DNA from: Ignavibacteriales bacterium
Lineage (GTDB): Bacteria; Bacteroidota; Ignavibacteria; Ignavibacteriales; Ignavibacteriaceae
DNA: 64,000 bases
NCBI GenBank assembly: GCA_020061995.1
Contig: JAGUXE010000275.1
Span: forward strand, 1 to 64,000
Direction of reading: 5' to 3'
In this document: piece by piece, positions 28,701 to 37,153 of the stretch
Layout of the letters: every line of letters starts with the position of its first letter
How positions within the stretch are numbered: the first letter of the stretch is position 1
Notes under the pieces: generated by a model
Told to the model about the DNA's origin: nothing
The model's input: the letters and a program-made list of their open reading frames with translations, nothing else
Databases searched by the model: none
Position numbers and translations under genes: made by a program

Positions 28701-31036
28701 TTTACATTAATATTTCTAATGTTTATAACGACTCAACTTCTCAATTACTCGAAACGAGAAGAGTATTGCCCAAGTACTCTGATTCTCTCAGTTTTTCGTT
28801 GAGAGTAAAAAATAGTCCCGGTATTCATCGGATATCGGTCCATCTCGATAGTGAAAATGAGATAAACGAGATTTCAAAATCAGATAACTTATTGCAATTT
28901 AATATAAATGTAGCGAGTACATCTATTAGGACAACGATGCTTAATGAAATTGAAAATGGCTCCGATGATTCGATCTATTTTCTTAATCCTGTCGGAAAGC
29001 CTGCAAGTGATACGTTGATAGTTCAAATCAGCAATAATAGTAACTTTGATTTTGCAAGTTCGTTGCAAGTAAAATTCGATACTCTATTTACCAAAATCCA
29101 CCTTCCGAATTTATCAATGGGGGATAGATATTGGATTCGCTCAAGGGTGAAGGAGACAGAATCGTACGGAAGAGCCAATTCATTTTTGTTTAGTGGTATG
29201 AGAAACTATTCTTTGCAAGATCAGCAAAGCTACTCAAATGCAGAGTTAAATCAGGTTTCCTTTCAAGATAATAAGTTATCACTTTCCTCTGAGACATCGG
29301 TGATATCAGCGATGTCTGCAGGATTTAATGATGGTAACTCAGCCGTTATCGAACTGAACTCACAAAATTTAATACCTGAAAATACCATGAGAGGTCATCA
29401 CGTTTGTTTATTTAGAGATTCAACATACGAATTTATTAATTACATGCGATATGACTTACTAGGGGGCGGAGCATCTGCATTAACAAATTACATTAATTTG
29501 TTAGATACTTTGTCTTCAAATGTTATTATTGTTATAGCAATAGCTGACGAGGGAAGTACTAACTCCTCGGTATTAAAAAACCAAATAAAGACAATAGGGA
29601 GTAAATATATTGATAGTTTGGTATTTAGAGGTTCGTGGGCAATAATAGGAAAAAAGGGAGCGGCTCCAGGTTCTGTACCTGAGGCATTTACCAAACAGTT
29701 TGCAGGTCGTGCGGAAATTGACACAACAATCTACAAACGTTACAATTCGGGTTCGTTATTAACTTCAATAATTGGTCCCGTTGCAAAGTGGGATGATATT
29801 AATGTTGAGCAACAAATGGAGAGTAATGCTTCAATAACTTTTCGTCCGGTTGGTATAAGGGAGTCCGGTGTAATGGATACTCTTAATTATCTAACTCTTA
29901 TTAATAATTCAGCATCTCTTGGGCATCTGGATGCTTCTATTTATCCACATATAAAAATTCTTGCAGATTTTAATGCAAGCTCTGATTCTGTTTCTCCTTC
30001 TCTCTCTTCATTGGCGGTAAATTTTAAGCTGTTACCCGAGCTGGGAGTAAATTATCAAACCGTTTCTTTATCTAAAGATTCCATTATTGTTGGGGATTCG
30101 ATTAAAATCTCCGCGATGATTATGAATGTAGGCGAAACTACTGCTGAAGATGTGAAAGTTGTATTTGAATTGGTAAGACCGGACAATACAAAGCGAAAAT
30201 TATTTGAGCAGCGTATCCAGGAGTTTAAACCTTTTGAACGAAAAAGACTCGAATACGTTTATCATAATACCAGGTGGGAAGGTGTCGGCGATTTTTCTGT
30301 TAATGTGATCGTCGATAGTGGAAACAACATCAAAGAATTATATAAAGATAATAATACCTATCGCTTGAACTTTAAGATTAAGCCTGATACTGTAACTTCT
30401 ATAATTGAGTCGGCAATTGAAATGACCGTCAATAATAAAGAAATTTATGATGGCGATTTTATTCCTTCTCATCCGGATATAAAAATTGAATTACGTTATC
30501 CGACCTGGTTTGAGGTTGATGATTCAACAGCGGTTCAATTTTATCTTAACGATAATAAATTAACAACTGAACAGTTCAGCGGAATATCATTCGATACAAC
30601 TAACCGTACTATGACTTTCAATTATAAAAATTTACTTGCTGACGGCGAATACCGATTAAAAATATTTACGAAGGATGTTAACGGTATATTAAGTAATACA
30701 CCTGTATTCGAAAGATTTTTTGTTGTTTATAATGAATTGAAAATAGCACAAGTATATAATTACCCTAATCCTTTTACGGAAGGGACCAATTTTACTTTTA
30801 AACTTACTCAAGTTCCGGATGAAGTTGTGATAAGGATTTATACAGTTGCAGGAAGATTAATCCGTGAGATGAAGAAAAGCTCTGCCGAGCTTAATACTGA
30901 TTTTAACTACCTCCCATGGGATGGAAGAGATCAAGATGGTGATCTGATTGCGAATGGTGTTTATCTGTATAAAGTAATAGCTAAACTTGGAGATAAAACC
31001 GAACATATTACAGAAAAATTGGCGAAGATCAGATGA
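25742..31036 (+). CDS. porU: T9SS sortase PorU (C25 gingipain-like)
   Basis: 1764 residues with signal peptide MKKILIISIALFISSFA. An N-terminal beta-rich region of about 590 residues precedes a C25 peptidase domain (about 590-950) with FISYLGHSG (His813) and ITDFGCSTARF (Cys844), 31 residues apart as in gingipains, and TLIGDPIINLSIP closing it. Two CARDB-like Ig domains (about 950-1055 and 1430-1545) and a FlgD-like/T9SS C-terminal domain (YNYPNPFTEGTNFTFKL, then DGDLIANGVYLYKVIA) complete it. PorU cleaves the sorting domain of T9SS cargo at the cell surface and joins the cargo to A-LPS. It is longer than classical PorU (about 1150), a form I associate with Ignavibacteria. The next gene overlaps its stop (ATGA). 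Confidence 0.92.
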   Translation: MKKILIISIALFISSFAQLRLINEEINGANYILTFSNETTYGIVANEGRDVIQFSEYFEQERKSLYLLPTFDLFISIPHNFTHGISYRVLSDKVIKALPKPSSQIVLDKQNSFLSDEMDLTSSMNTNSFLTKLGYLWIGNNYCIHLKISPYSINADIRGTHEVKEFNIELKFPQPFDASMLNEEQTPEPPISNHFNNLLNAKVQSENYSGRWIDYSNTYAKMGVAQDGVYRISYSDLINLGFPLQQINPKKLAIVMKGNQIPIYVAGEADDSFDQEDFIEFVGIRNMGGKHREINNYGEPYNEFIGRYSDTTIYWLTWGNEYGLRVQQSFSTEPSMDTLKYYHELIHYEINNWFDFSMADLVRREMPNWYENKTWHQNNIGVGVRSFTFNVSELFPNRQFHVFSKQQSYASSITNNAHLLGISVNSLSIQDSGYINKYQQKLLKGSYNSSLINNGNNTLKITSFATGSNPNACIFDWYEVEYPRYLRTYNDSLLTRFPFLDSTPTPKLLEITNVTTDSIIVWKYGNEFKRFVIPRTGSNLYISDTLNNQSKFALIKESKILKPKIYYAKQFLDLSSSENRADYIGITHKRFKEIANSYANFISNHYNVNAKIVDVEDIYDQFSYGFFNPEAIKEFLKTAHSNWQLPKPKYVTLIGGATYDYNANKTKFQNSPPVYNYVPSFGASVSDNWFVTWDTTGAYIPQMNIGRIPVKNESEFQNYFNKHVNYVSNPFNEWNKNYLFFSGGTGTDQNQLNQLREVNNFVVNNYVSPAPIGGNSTHFYKTINPTTNFGPYTPEQFQKAIDDGAVFISYLGHSGTQTWDNSITQPAQLKNKVNRSPLITDFGCSTARFAEPDVTSFSQLFVLSNEGQAIAYIGNASLGFLSTSTIAPKLFYKKVLQDSVYNISEALKLAKLEMLQTYGSSGVYQLFALTNTLIGDPIINLSIPPKPNLTITSSRVELSNNTPSDDIDSITINLNYLNTGKVTSDSFYINISNVYNDSTSQLLETRRVLPKYSDSLSFSLRVKNSPGIHRISVHLDSENEINEISKSDNLLQFNINVASTSIRTTMLNEIENGSDDSIYFLNPVGKPASDTLIVQISNNSNFDFASSLQVKFDTLFTKIHLPNLSMGDRYWIRSRVKETESYGRANSFLFSGMRNYSLQDQQSYSNAELNQVSFQDNKLSLSSETSVISAMSAGFNDGNSAVIELNSQNLIPENTMRGHHVCLFRDSTYEFINYMRYDLLGGGASALTNYINLLDTLSSNVIIVIAIADEGSTNSSVLKNQIKTIGSKYIDSLVFRGSWAIIGKKGAAPGSVPEAFTKQFAGRAEIDTTIYKRYNSGSLLTSIIGPVAKWDDINVEQQMESNASITFRPVGIRESGVMDTLNYLTLINNSASLGHLDASIYPHIKILADFNASSDSVSPSLSSLAVNFKLLPELGVNYQTVSLSKDSIIVGDSIKISAMIMNVGETTAEDVKVVFELVRPDNTKRKLFEQRIQEFKPFERKRLEYVYHNTRWEGVGDFSVNVIVDSGNNIKELYKDNNTYRLNFKIKPDTVTSIIESAIEMTVNNKEIYDGDFIPSHPDIKIELRYPTWFEVDDSTAVQFYLNDNKLTTEQFSGISFDTTNRTMTFNYKNLLADGEYRLKIFTKDVNGILSNTPVFERFFVVYNELKIAQVYNYPNPFTEGTNFTFKLTQVPDEVVIRIYTVAGRLIREMKKSSAELNTDFNYLPWDGRDQDGDLIANGVYLYKVIAKLGDKTEHITEKLAKIR

Positions 31037-32007
31037 GAATTTTTAGATACATAACTTTAATCGTTACTCTTTTAGGCTCATCACTAAAAGCAGATGTTCC
31101 CATGCCGGTAGAACTTGTTTATTTTGAGGGGAGTGCTATTGAGAATGGAGCTCATCTTATTTGGGGGACTGCAACGGAGCTGAATAATTACGGTTTTGAA
31201 ATACATCGGTCTATAAACCAAGCAGCTTTTGAGAATGTCGGTTTTGTATTTGGACATGGTACTTCTTATGCCCCACACGATTATGAGTTTTATGATACCG
31301 GATTAGTCTATTCAGGGACTTACCGTTATTTTCTTAAACAGATTGATAATGACGGTCAGTTTAAACATACCGATACAATCTCAATAAATATTATAAGTAA
31401 TATAATAACCACGATTAATTATTTTCAGATTGAATCAATAACAAACGGTGCTTCGCTTACATGGGGAACTACTGTAGAAGTTAATAATTACGGATTTGCA
31501 ATTTTTCGTTCGATTAATCAATCACAATTCGACAGCATCGGTTTTGTTAATGGACATGGAACATCCATTGAACCTTGGAATTATTCGTTTAATGATACCG
31601 GATTTGTAGTGTCAGGAGTTTACAGTTATTATTTGGAGCAGATTGATACTAACGGTGATGTTAGAAATAGTGATACGCTTTCAATTGATTTTCTCGTTTC
31701 TATTCGTAACGCAGATCAGCGAGTAAATGAATTTTCTCTTTCCCAGAATTATCCAAATCCGTTTAATCCATCAACAAAAATTAGGTTCTCAATCCCAAGC
31801 GAATTTAATGTAGCACAAAATGTCTTTATTCAATTATTTGATTTATTAGGAAATGAAGTTGCGACTTTAATTAATGAATATAAAGCCCCCGGGAATTATG
31901 AGATTGAGATTAATGCTGATAAATATGGGTTGTCGAGCGGTGTTTATTTCTACAAACTTCAACACGGGAATTTTTCAGTAACACGTAAATTGATATTGCA
32001 GAAGTAA
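31033..32007 (+). CDS. T9SS type A sorting-domain protein with duplicated beta-sandwich module
   Basis: 324 residues. Signal peptide MRIFRYITLIVTLLGSSLKA, then two tandem copies of a roughly 100-residue module, PVELVYFEGSAIENGAHLIW and ITNGASLTWGTTVEVNNYGF, each with the TEVNNYGFEI-type core common in T9SS cargo. The last 85 residues are a type A sorting domain: SLSQNYPNPFNPSTKIRFSI, then LSSGVYFYKLQHG and VTRKLILQK. It should be exported by T9SS and anchored by PorU, with which it is translationally coupled. What the repeated modules bind is not known. Confidence 0.88.
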   Translation: MRIFRYITLIVTLLGSSLKADVPMPVELVYFEGSAIENGAHLIWGTATELNNYGFEIHRSINQAAFENVGFVFGHGTSYAPHDYEFYDTGLVYSGTYRYFLKQIDNDGQFKHTDTISINIISNIITTINYFQIESITNGASLTWGTTVEVNNYGFAIFRSINQSQFDSIGFVNGHGTSIEPWNYSFNDTGFVVSGVYSYYLEQIDTNGDVRNSDTLSIDFLVSIRNADQRVNEFSLSQNYPNPFNPSTKIRFSIPSEFNVAQNVFIQLFDLLGNEVATLINEYKAPGNYEIEINADKYGLSSGVYFYKLQHGNFSVTRKLILQK

Positions 32008-32135
32008 GTTTGCTTTATTGGTTGATATACCTGGCTATTCGATCTTCAAGCTGCAAATAAATTTCCCCTTCTTTATATTCATAACGAGCATTAGCTTGAT
32101 TTTAGCTCTGCGCTACTCTGTGCAAAACTCCGTGT

Positions 32136-32188
32136 AACTCTGTGGTTAAATGTTTTACACAATACTGGGAAAGTCTAACCACAGAGTT
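32136..32188. repeat. 13-bp perfect inverted repeat (AACTCTGTGGTTA)
   Basis: AACTCTGTGGTTA (32136-32148) and TAACCACAGAGTT (32176-32188) are perfect inverses with a 27-bp spacer; further CTCTG/CACAGAG copies lie on both sides (32105-32230). This CCACAGAG family is a known kind of intergenic repeat in many bacteria. The 407-bp gap 32008-32414 holds nothing else I can support apart from the promoter of the next gene. Confidence 0.7.
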
Positions 32189-32414
32189 TCGCTTAGAACA
32201 GAAAAGGGAGTTTCACAGAGTTTTTAACTCACGAATTTAAATATCCACACCTTCTCCACTAAAAGGATGATCATTTCTGAGTCCTAACAATTAGTGCAGT
32301 ATTTCCAACGGTCATAAAAATTAACTCTTTATGATTCAACTACTTTACAATCCATTTATTCGGAATATTTCCTTATTTTAACACATCATTTTTGAAATTA
32401 TTGAGGTTAACTTT

Positions 32415-33686
32415 ATGAAAAAAATCATCATCTTTCTTTTTTTAATGCTCGTTTATTCTCAACCGACATTGTCTCAATTTGCGCCATCTGATGTCAGCAA
32501 TTTAACAGGTGGTTTGGGAATGACCTGGATTGACGGAAAACCTTTTTATGCTGTTCGGTTTACTCCTGAGTTTTCAATCTCAAAAATTGGAGTCGGACTT
32601 GATTTGAATCTTGAATTTAATTCTGATGGTCTTCGTAAAGAAAACTTTAACGAAACATCCGATTATCTTAGTATCATAAGATATGTGCGCTATGGAAATA
32701 AACGCGAAAAAGTTTTCGTTAAGTTGGGAGCATTAGATTATTATACTCTCGGACATGGAAGTATAATGTATGCTTACAACAACAGTCCAAGTTTTGATAA
32801 TAGAAAAATAGGTTTAAATGTTGATCTCGATTTTGACAAATTCGGTTTTGAATCAATTTATAGCTCATTCGGTGAAGCCGGTATTGTTGGTATGCGAGGT
32901 TATGTAAGACCAATCCAATACACACCAATGGCAAGTGTTCCGGTGATAAGTAATCTTGAAGTCGGTGTTACTGTAGCCTCTGATTTTAACGATAATGCAG
33001 GAAAAGTTTACGGAATAACCGATACCACTAATAATAGTATGGCGGTTTTCGGGTTTGATTTAGGTTTACCGGTTGTAACAACTTCGATGTTAAATCTATC
33101 GTTATATTTTGATTTTGTAAAGTTTGCAGATTTTGGTTCCGGTTCATCAGCCGGAGCATTACTTGAACTGGATGGATTGGGAATAGTAAATGCATCTGTT
33201 AAACTTGAAAGAAGATGGAACGGTAAAGAATATATGCCCGCTTATTTCGGATCATTTTATGAAATTGAGAAATTCGGAAAAGCTAATCTTCTTAAAAATA
33301 TTAACTCATCAATGGATGGATATTTTGGTGCTTTGAATGTCGGTGTTCTTGGAATGGTAAATCTTCTTGGAAGTTTCCAAAAGTTGGATGATGACCCAAA
33401 TAGTGGAATACTCCACTTAACAACTGAGGTTGCTCCTTCAGGTGCCCCATTTGTAGCTCGTGCGGGTTATGATAAAGTTTACATCAGGGGTGGTGAGGAT
33501 TTATTTAAACTTGATGACCGTTCATATTTGTTTGCAGAATTGGGTTATAAACCATATTCATTTATGATTGTTTCATTAGTTTATCAATGGACTTATACTC
33601 CTATTCGAGATATTGATGACAATGTAATTGGATTTTCTCCACAGAAGAAAATTGAGCCGCGTGTTTCCTTTATTTATCCTTTATAA
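32415..33686 (+). CDS. Outer-membrane beta-barrel protein, function unknown
   Basis: 423 residues. Signal peptide MKKIIIFLFLMLVYSQPTLS, then a chain of alternating strands rich in Gly, Tyr and Phe (FTPEFSISKIGVGLDLNLEF, VYIRGGEDLFKLDDRSYLFA) ending in KIEPRVSFIYPL, whose aromatic-hydrophobic end is typical of BAM-inserted barrels. I do not recognise a named family; similar proteins are common as hypotheticals in Ignavibacteria. It stands alone, with a strong terminator after it. Confidence 0.75.
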   Translation: MKKIIIFLFLMLVYSQPTLSQFAPSDVSNLTGGLGMTWIDGKPFYAVRFTPEFSISKIGVGLDLNLEFNSDGLRKENFNETSDYLSIIRYVRYGNKREKVFVKLGALDYYTLGHGSIMYAYNNSPSFDNRKIGLNVDLDFDKFGFESIYSSFGEAGIVGMRGYVRPIQYTPMASVPVISNLEVGVTVASDFNDNAGKVYGITDTTNNSMAVFGFDLGLPVVTTSMLNLSLYFDFVKFADFGSGSSAGALLELDGLGIVNASVKLERRWNGKEYMPAYFGSFYEIEKFGKANLLKNINSSMDGYFGALNVGVLGMVNLLGSFQKLDDDPNSGILHLTTEVAPSGAPFVARAGYDKVYIRGGEDLFKLDDRSYLFAELGYKPYSFMIVSLVYQWTYTPIRDIDDNVIGFSPQKKIEPRVSFIYPL

Positions 33687-33699
33687 AATTTAATTGATG

Positions 33700-33740
33700 A
33701 CAAGCCGAGGGGAATAATTACTCGGCTTGTTCTTTTTCTT
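33700..33740 (+). terminator. Rho-independent terminator after the beta-barrel gene
   Basis: ACAAGCCGAG (33700-33709), 11-base loop, CTCGGCTTGT (33721-33730), then TCTTTTTCTT. Perfect 10-bp stem 14 bp after the stop codon. Confidence 0.88.
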
Positions 33741-33840
33741 CAACTCTGAAGTTACTTTAATTCAACTAATAAGAATTATTCTTGAAAATCAAACTTTGAG
33801 GAAAATATATGTATTATTGTTGAGGTAAGTAGTTTATAAA

Positions 33841-34040
33841 TCCTCTACGAGGATTAAAGTTTTTGGGCGTAGGTTTTTACAAAAATATGACCTCTACGAG
33901 GTCATGAATAATCGAACGTCCAAGAGTTAGAATTCTCTTCGATAAAACAATAAATCAAGAACTTGAGTCTGTTAAAACATCGTAGATGTTTAATTATTGT
34001 AATAACTTATAACCCTGAAAAAACGATCCTCGTAGAGGAT
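33841..34040. repeat. REP-type palindromes upstream of the first RAYT transposase
   Basis: Four palindromes with a three-base centre: TCCTC-TAC-GAGGA (33841-33853), GACCTC-TAC-GAGGTC (33889-33903), AAACATC-GTA-GATGTTT (33975-33991), ATCCTC-GTA-GAGGAT (34026-34040). The first two have centre TAC and the last two GTA, so they lie in opposite orientations, as in a REPIN. The last ends 18 bp before the transposase ATG. The rest of the 33687-34058 gap is blank apart from the terminator. Confidence 0.8.
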
Positions 34041-34058
34041 TAATAAAAGGAACAAAGT

Positions 34059-34673
34059 ATGAAACCTGGCGTATTTACTCAACTCTATACTCACCTGGTA
34101 TTTGCAGTACAGAATCGGGAGCGATTACTAAGGAAAGAGATAAGAGGAGAAGTATTCAGTTATATCAGTGGAATAGTTACGAACAGAAAACATAAATCTC
34201 TTATAATAAACGGGATGCCGGATCATATTCATATATTATTAGGATTAAATCCCAATGATAAAATGTCAGATCTTGTCGGATGCATAAAAAGAGAATCATC
34301 TGCATTTATCAATCAAAAGGATTGGTTTATGGGAAGATTTCATTGGCAAGATGGATACGGAGCTTTCTCTTACGGCAAATCCCAATTAGATACTATTTAC
34401 AATTATATTGCCAAACAGGAAAATCATCATACAAAAAGAACCGTCCGTCAAGAATATACAGAACTGCTTAAAAAGTTTGAGATAGAATATGATGAAAAAT
34501 ATTTGTTTGATTTTTTTGATTATCTCAGTCTACTGAATAAGAATATTATTATAAAAGAGCTGATGAATTTATCGATTCAACTAAGATGTTTAACAGTTCT
34601 CCCTTCAATTATTTTGAAGGGTAAACAATTTGAAACATGCTATTGTTGTATCAATCGTAATAATTTCTTGTAA
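34059..34673 (+). mobile_element. REP-associated tyrosine transposase (RAYT, IS200/Y1 HUH family)
   Basis: 204 residues. HUH motif in GMPDHIHILLGL (His56-Ile-His58) and the Tyr in IYNYIAKQENHH (Tyr116), with SSAFINQKDWF and FHWQDGYGAFSY between them, all typical of Y1 transposases. Length and a lone gene flanked by REP palindromes point to the RAYT branch rather than a mobile IS200. Such proteins cut and move REP-type hairpins via single-stranded DNA. The last 23 codons run into the 3' end of the convergent lipoprotein gene, so the final residues may be recent read-through. Confidence 0.88.
34601..34621. repeat. Hairpin between convergent genes
   Basis: CCCTTCAA-TTATT-TTGAAGGG, perfect 8-bp arms. 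It overlaps the stop codon of the minus-strand lipoprotein gene and lies inside the 3' end of the RAYT frame. No T-run follows on either strand, so it is more likely a REP-like or IS end than a terminator. Confidence 0.6.
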
Positions 34674-35309
34674 GGATTTATATCCTTCCTTCATAATTAA
34701 AAAAGTTACTTTATTCGTAACAGTGATTGCTCCGATTGAGTCAGGAGAAACTTCGGAAGTCCTAGTAAATGAAGCGCCGATTACAAATATCTTATTCGAT
34801 AAAACAAATTTTCCATTAGTATCTGTATTTATCAGTGCATTTGCATTAACCAGTGCGGAAGGTCCCTTTAATAAAATCAAATCCTTTTCAATCCTTTCAC
34901 TTCTGAACTCAAGTTTCATTGTATAGATTCCGGCTGTCAATGAATCGGTATCAAAGAAAATACGATGAACTCCTGCAGGCATTTCACTATTTTGAATAAT
35001 AATTGCAACTGTATCGCTTGTTCCTTTTCGTAGAAGAATAAGATTCACCATGCTTATTTGAGGGAGTGAAAACTGAAATTGAATAATGTCGTTAATCGAT
35101 GAAATCTTTTCAAAAGTGCCTGTCTCAATAATATTAGGAATGGCGTGTATTTTAGCACCCGAAACAGCAGTACCATTATTATCTATTACTCTTCCTGTAA
35201 AGTATCCCAAAGTCCCGTCGGAAGAGACAGGATTATCATCTTTCTTACATCCCGATATTCCAATTATCGTTAATGCACAAAAAGCAAGAATCAAAGATTT
35301 CATTTTCAC
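34605..35309 (-). CDS. Lipoprotein with carboxypeptidase-regulatory-like start
   Basis: 234 residues. Signal sequence with lipobox GISGC (Cys21) followed by KKDD, a sorting pattern for surface or outer-membrane lipoproteins in this phylum. TGRVIDNNGTAVSGAKIHAI (39-58) is the start of a carboxypeptidase-regulatory-like beta-sandwich. The middle (residues 85-150) has further beta strands but no family I can name. It is transcribed alone, converging on the RAYT gene with a 69-bp overlap of the reading frames. Confidence 0.75.
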   Translation of the reverse strand: MKMKSLILAFCALTIIGISGCKKDDNPVSSDGTLGYFTGRVIDNNGTAVSGAKIHAIPNIIETGTFEKISSINDIIQFQFSLPQISMVNLILLRKGTSDTVAIIIQNSEMPAGVHRIFFDTDSLTAGIYTMKLEFRSERIEKDLILLKGPSALVNANALINTDTNGKFVLSNKIFVIGASFTRTSEVSPDSIGAITVTNKVTFLIMKEGYKSLQEIITIDTTIACFKLFTLQNN

Positions 35310-35441
35310 ATTTCCTCCGGATAGTTTGAAATCGGTTATGAAATATAACGAAGAATATTAAACTGATTCACTCTATTCCTCTTCAATAAAAAGATTTTTC
35401 TTTTGACTTGAGTAGATGTTCAATTAATTTAGTAACTCATG

Positions 35442-35572
35442 TTACGCAAATTACTTAACCTCCGAGGTTTCAATGATTGTTTTACGAAAATATTTTTGAT
35501 TTGTATCCAACAAACATGTGTGAGGATATATTGTTTGGAAAAACCTCGGAGGTTTTCCAATCATTTGCGTAA
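35442..35572. repeat. Small MITE-like element with CCTCCGAGG palindromes
   Basis: The 131-bp unit begins TTACGCAAA (35442-35450) and ends TTTGCGTAA (35564-35572), a perfect 9-bp terminal inverted repeat. Just inside each end is a palindrome: AACCTC-C-GAGGTT (35457-35469) and AAACCTC-G-GAGGTTT (35541-35555). No coding frame inside is convincing. It fills most of the 313-bp gap between the lipoprotein gene and malQ. The CCTC/GAGG arms are similar to the REPs of the first RAYT. Confidence 0.65.
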
Positions 35573-35622
35573 GGTAGTAAAAGTTTTTATTAAGATTTAC
35601 AATTCATTCATAGGAAATAGTT

Positions 35623-37152
35623 ATGACTTACGAACGCTCAGCAGGTATTTTGCTTCATCCAACATCACTTCCCGGAAAATTCGGAATTGGAGACCTGGGA
35701 CATGAAGCATTTAAGTTTATTGATTTTCTTCATTCAGCAGGACAAAAACTATGGCAAGTTTTTCCTTTAGGTCCGACAGGTTATGGTGATTCTCCTTATC
35801 AATGCTTTTCTGCATTTGCCGGGAATCCTTTTTTGATTAGTCCCGAACTTCTTTTTAAGGATGGTTTTCTTACTGATGATGAAATAAATAACCCCCCATA
35901 TTTTAATCCTTCTGAAGTTGATTTCGGTCCCTTGATTGAATATAAAAATCAACTGTTGAGGAAATCATTTGATTTGTTTATACTCAATAAGACAAAAGAT
36001 ATTGAAACGGAATTTGAACTTTTTGTTGCTCAGCAGAACGATTGGCTTGATGATTTTTCACTTTTTATGGCTGCAAAAAGTTTTCACGGCGGACTGCTTT
36101 GGACAAGCTGGGATAAAGGGATTGCGCTTCGAAATGAAAATGTAATTCCGGAATGGAAAGAGAAGTTATCCGATGAAATTCAATATCAAAAATATTTGCA
36201 GTTCATCTTCTTTCGTCAGTGGAAAAATGTTCATGCATATGCGAATGAAAAGGGGATAAAAATAATTGGGGATCTCCCTATTTTTATTGCTTATGATAGT
36301 GCTGATCTCTGGGCAAACAGAGATCTTTTCAGTGTTGATAAAAAAGGTAAACTTGAAACGGTTGCAGGAGTTCCACCCGATTATTTCAGCCCGACCGGAC
36401 AACTCTGGGGCAATCCTCTTTATCGCTGGGATGAAATGGCAAAAGATGATTATGCCTGGTGGCGTAAAAGAATTTCAGCTCTACTTGAAATGGTTGATAT
36501 AATTCGTATAGATCACTTCAGGGGTTTTGAAGCATATTGGGAAATCCCGGGTGATGCACCAACTGCAGAGACAGGCAAATGGGTAAAAGCTCCCGGTGAT
36601 CATTTCTTCACAACTGTAAAAAAATATCTTGGTGATGTTCCTATTCTTGCTGAAGATCTAGGCGTTATTACAAAACCTGTAGTTGAATTGCGCGATAAAT
36701 TTAATTTCCCCGGAATGAAAATTCTACAATTTGCATTTGGTACTGGGATGGAGAGAAAATTTCTGCCTCATAATTTTATTTCTAATTGCTGTGTTTATAC
36801 CGGCTCACATGATAACGATACAACAAACGGTTATTTTGAAAAAGCTAAATATGCAGATAATGATATTTATGAATTCACAAAGAAATATCTCAATTATCAC
36901 GGAAATAATTTAACTTCTGAACTGATCCGAACAGCCTATGCTTCAGTTGCTAATATTGTTGTTATTCCGATGCAGGATGTTCTTAATCTTGGATCAGAAG
37001 CAAGAATGAACTTCCCCGGAAAGCTTGGAGGAAATTGGGCTTGGCGTTTAACATGGGATCAAATAAAACCTGAACTAGCAGAACATTATCGAAATTTAAC
37101 AATAATGTACGAACGCCCCGTTAAAGCAAAGGAGTTTGTTGAAGAAGAGTAA
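35623..37152 (+). CDS. malQ: 4-alpha-glucanotransferase (amylomaltase, GH77)
   Basis: 509 residues, the usual length of the short bacterial form. Starts RSAGILLHPTSLPGKFGIGD and has QVFPLGPTGYGDSPYQCFSA. Catalytic residues: nucleophile Asp297 in IIRIDHFRGF, acid/base Glu344 in ILAEDLG, and Asp397 in GSHDNDT. It moves alpha-1,4-glucan segments between maltodextrins in the cytoplasm, feeding glycogen or maltose metabolism. It has no metabolic neighbours here. Its stop is 1 bp before the stop of the convergent VapC-like gene. Confidence 0.97.
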   Translation: MTYERSAGILLHPTSLPGKFGIGDLGHEAFKFIDFLHSAGQKLWQVFPLGPTGYGDSPYQCFSAFAGNPFLISPELLFKDGFLTDDEINNPPYFNPSEVDFGPLIEYKNQLLRKSFDLFILNKTKDIETEFELFVAQQNDWLDDFSLFMAAKSFHGGLLWTSWDKGIALRNENVIPEWKEKLSDEIQYQKYLQFIFFRQWKNVHAYANEKGIKIIGDLPIFIAYDSADLWANRDLFSVDKKGKLETVAGVPPDYFSPTGQLWGNPLYRWDEMAKDDYAWWRKRISALLEMVDIIRIDHFRGFEAYWEIPGDAPTAETGKWVKAPGDHFFTTVKKYLGDVPILAEDLGVITKPVVELRDKFNFPGMKILQFAFGTGMERKFLPHNFISNCCVYTGSHDNDTTNGYFEKAKYADNDIYEFTKKYLNYHGNNLTSELIRTAYASVANIVVIPMQDVLNLGSEARMNFPGKLGGNWAWRLTWDQIKPELAEHYRNLTIMYERPVKAKEFVEEE

Positions 37153-37153
37153 G

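Noticed and set aside
35439..35705. 88-codon plus-strand frame before malQ
   Set aside because: It is formed by the MITE-like element and overlaps the malQ start in another frame.
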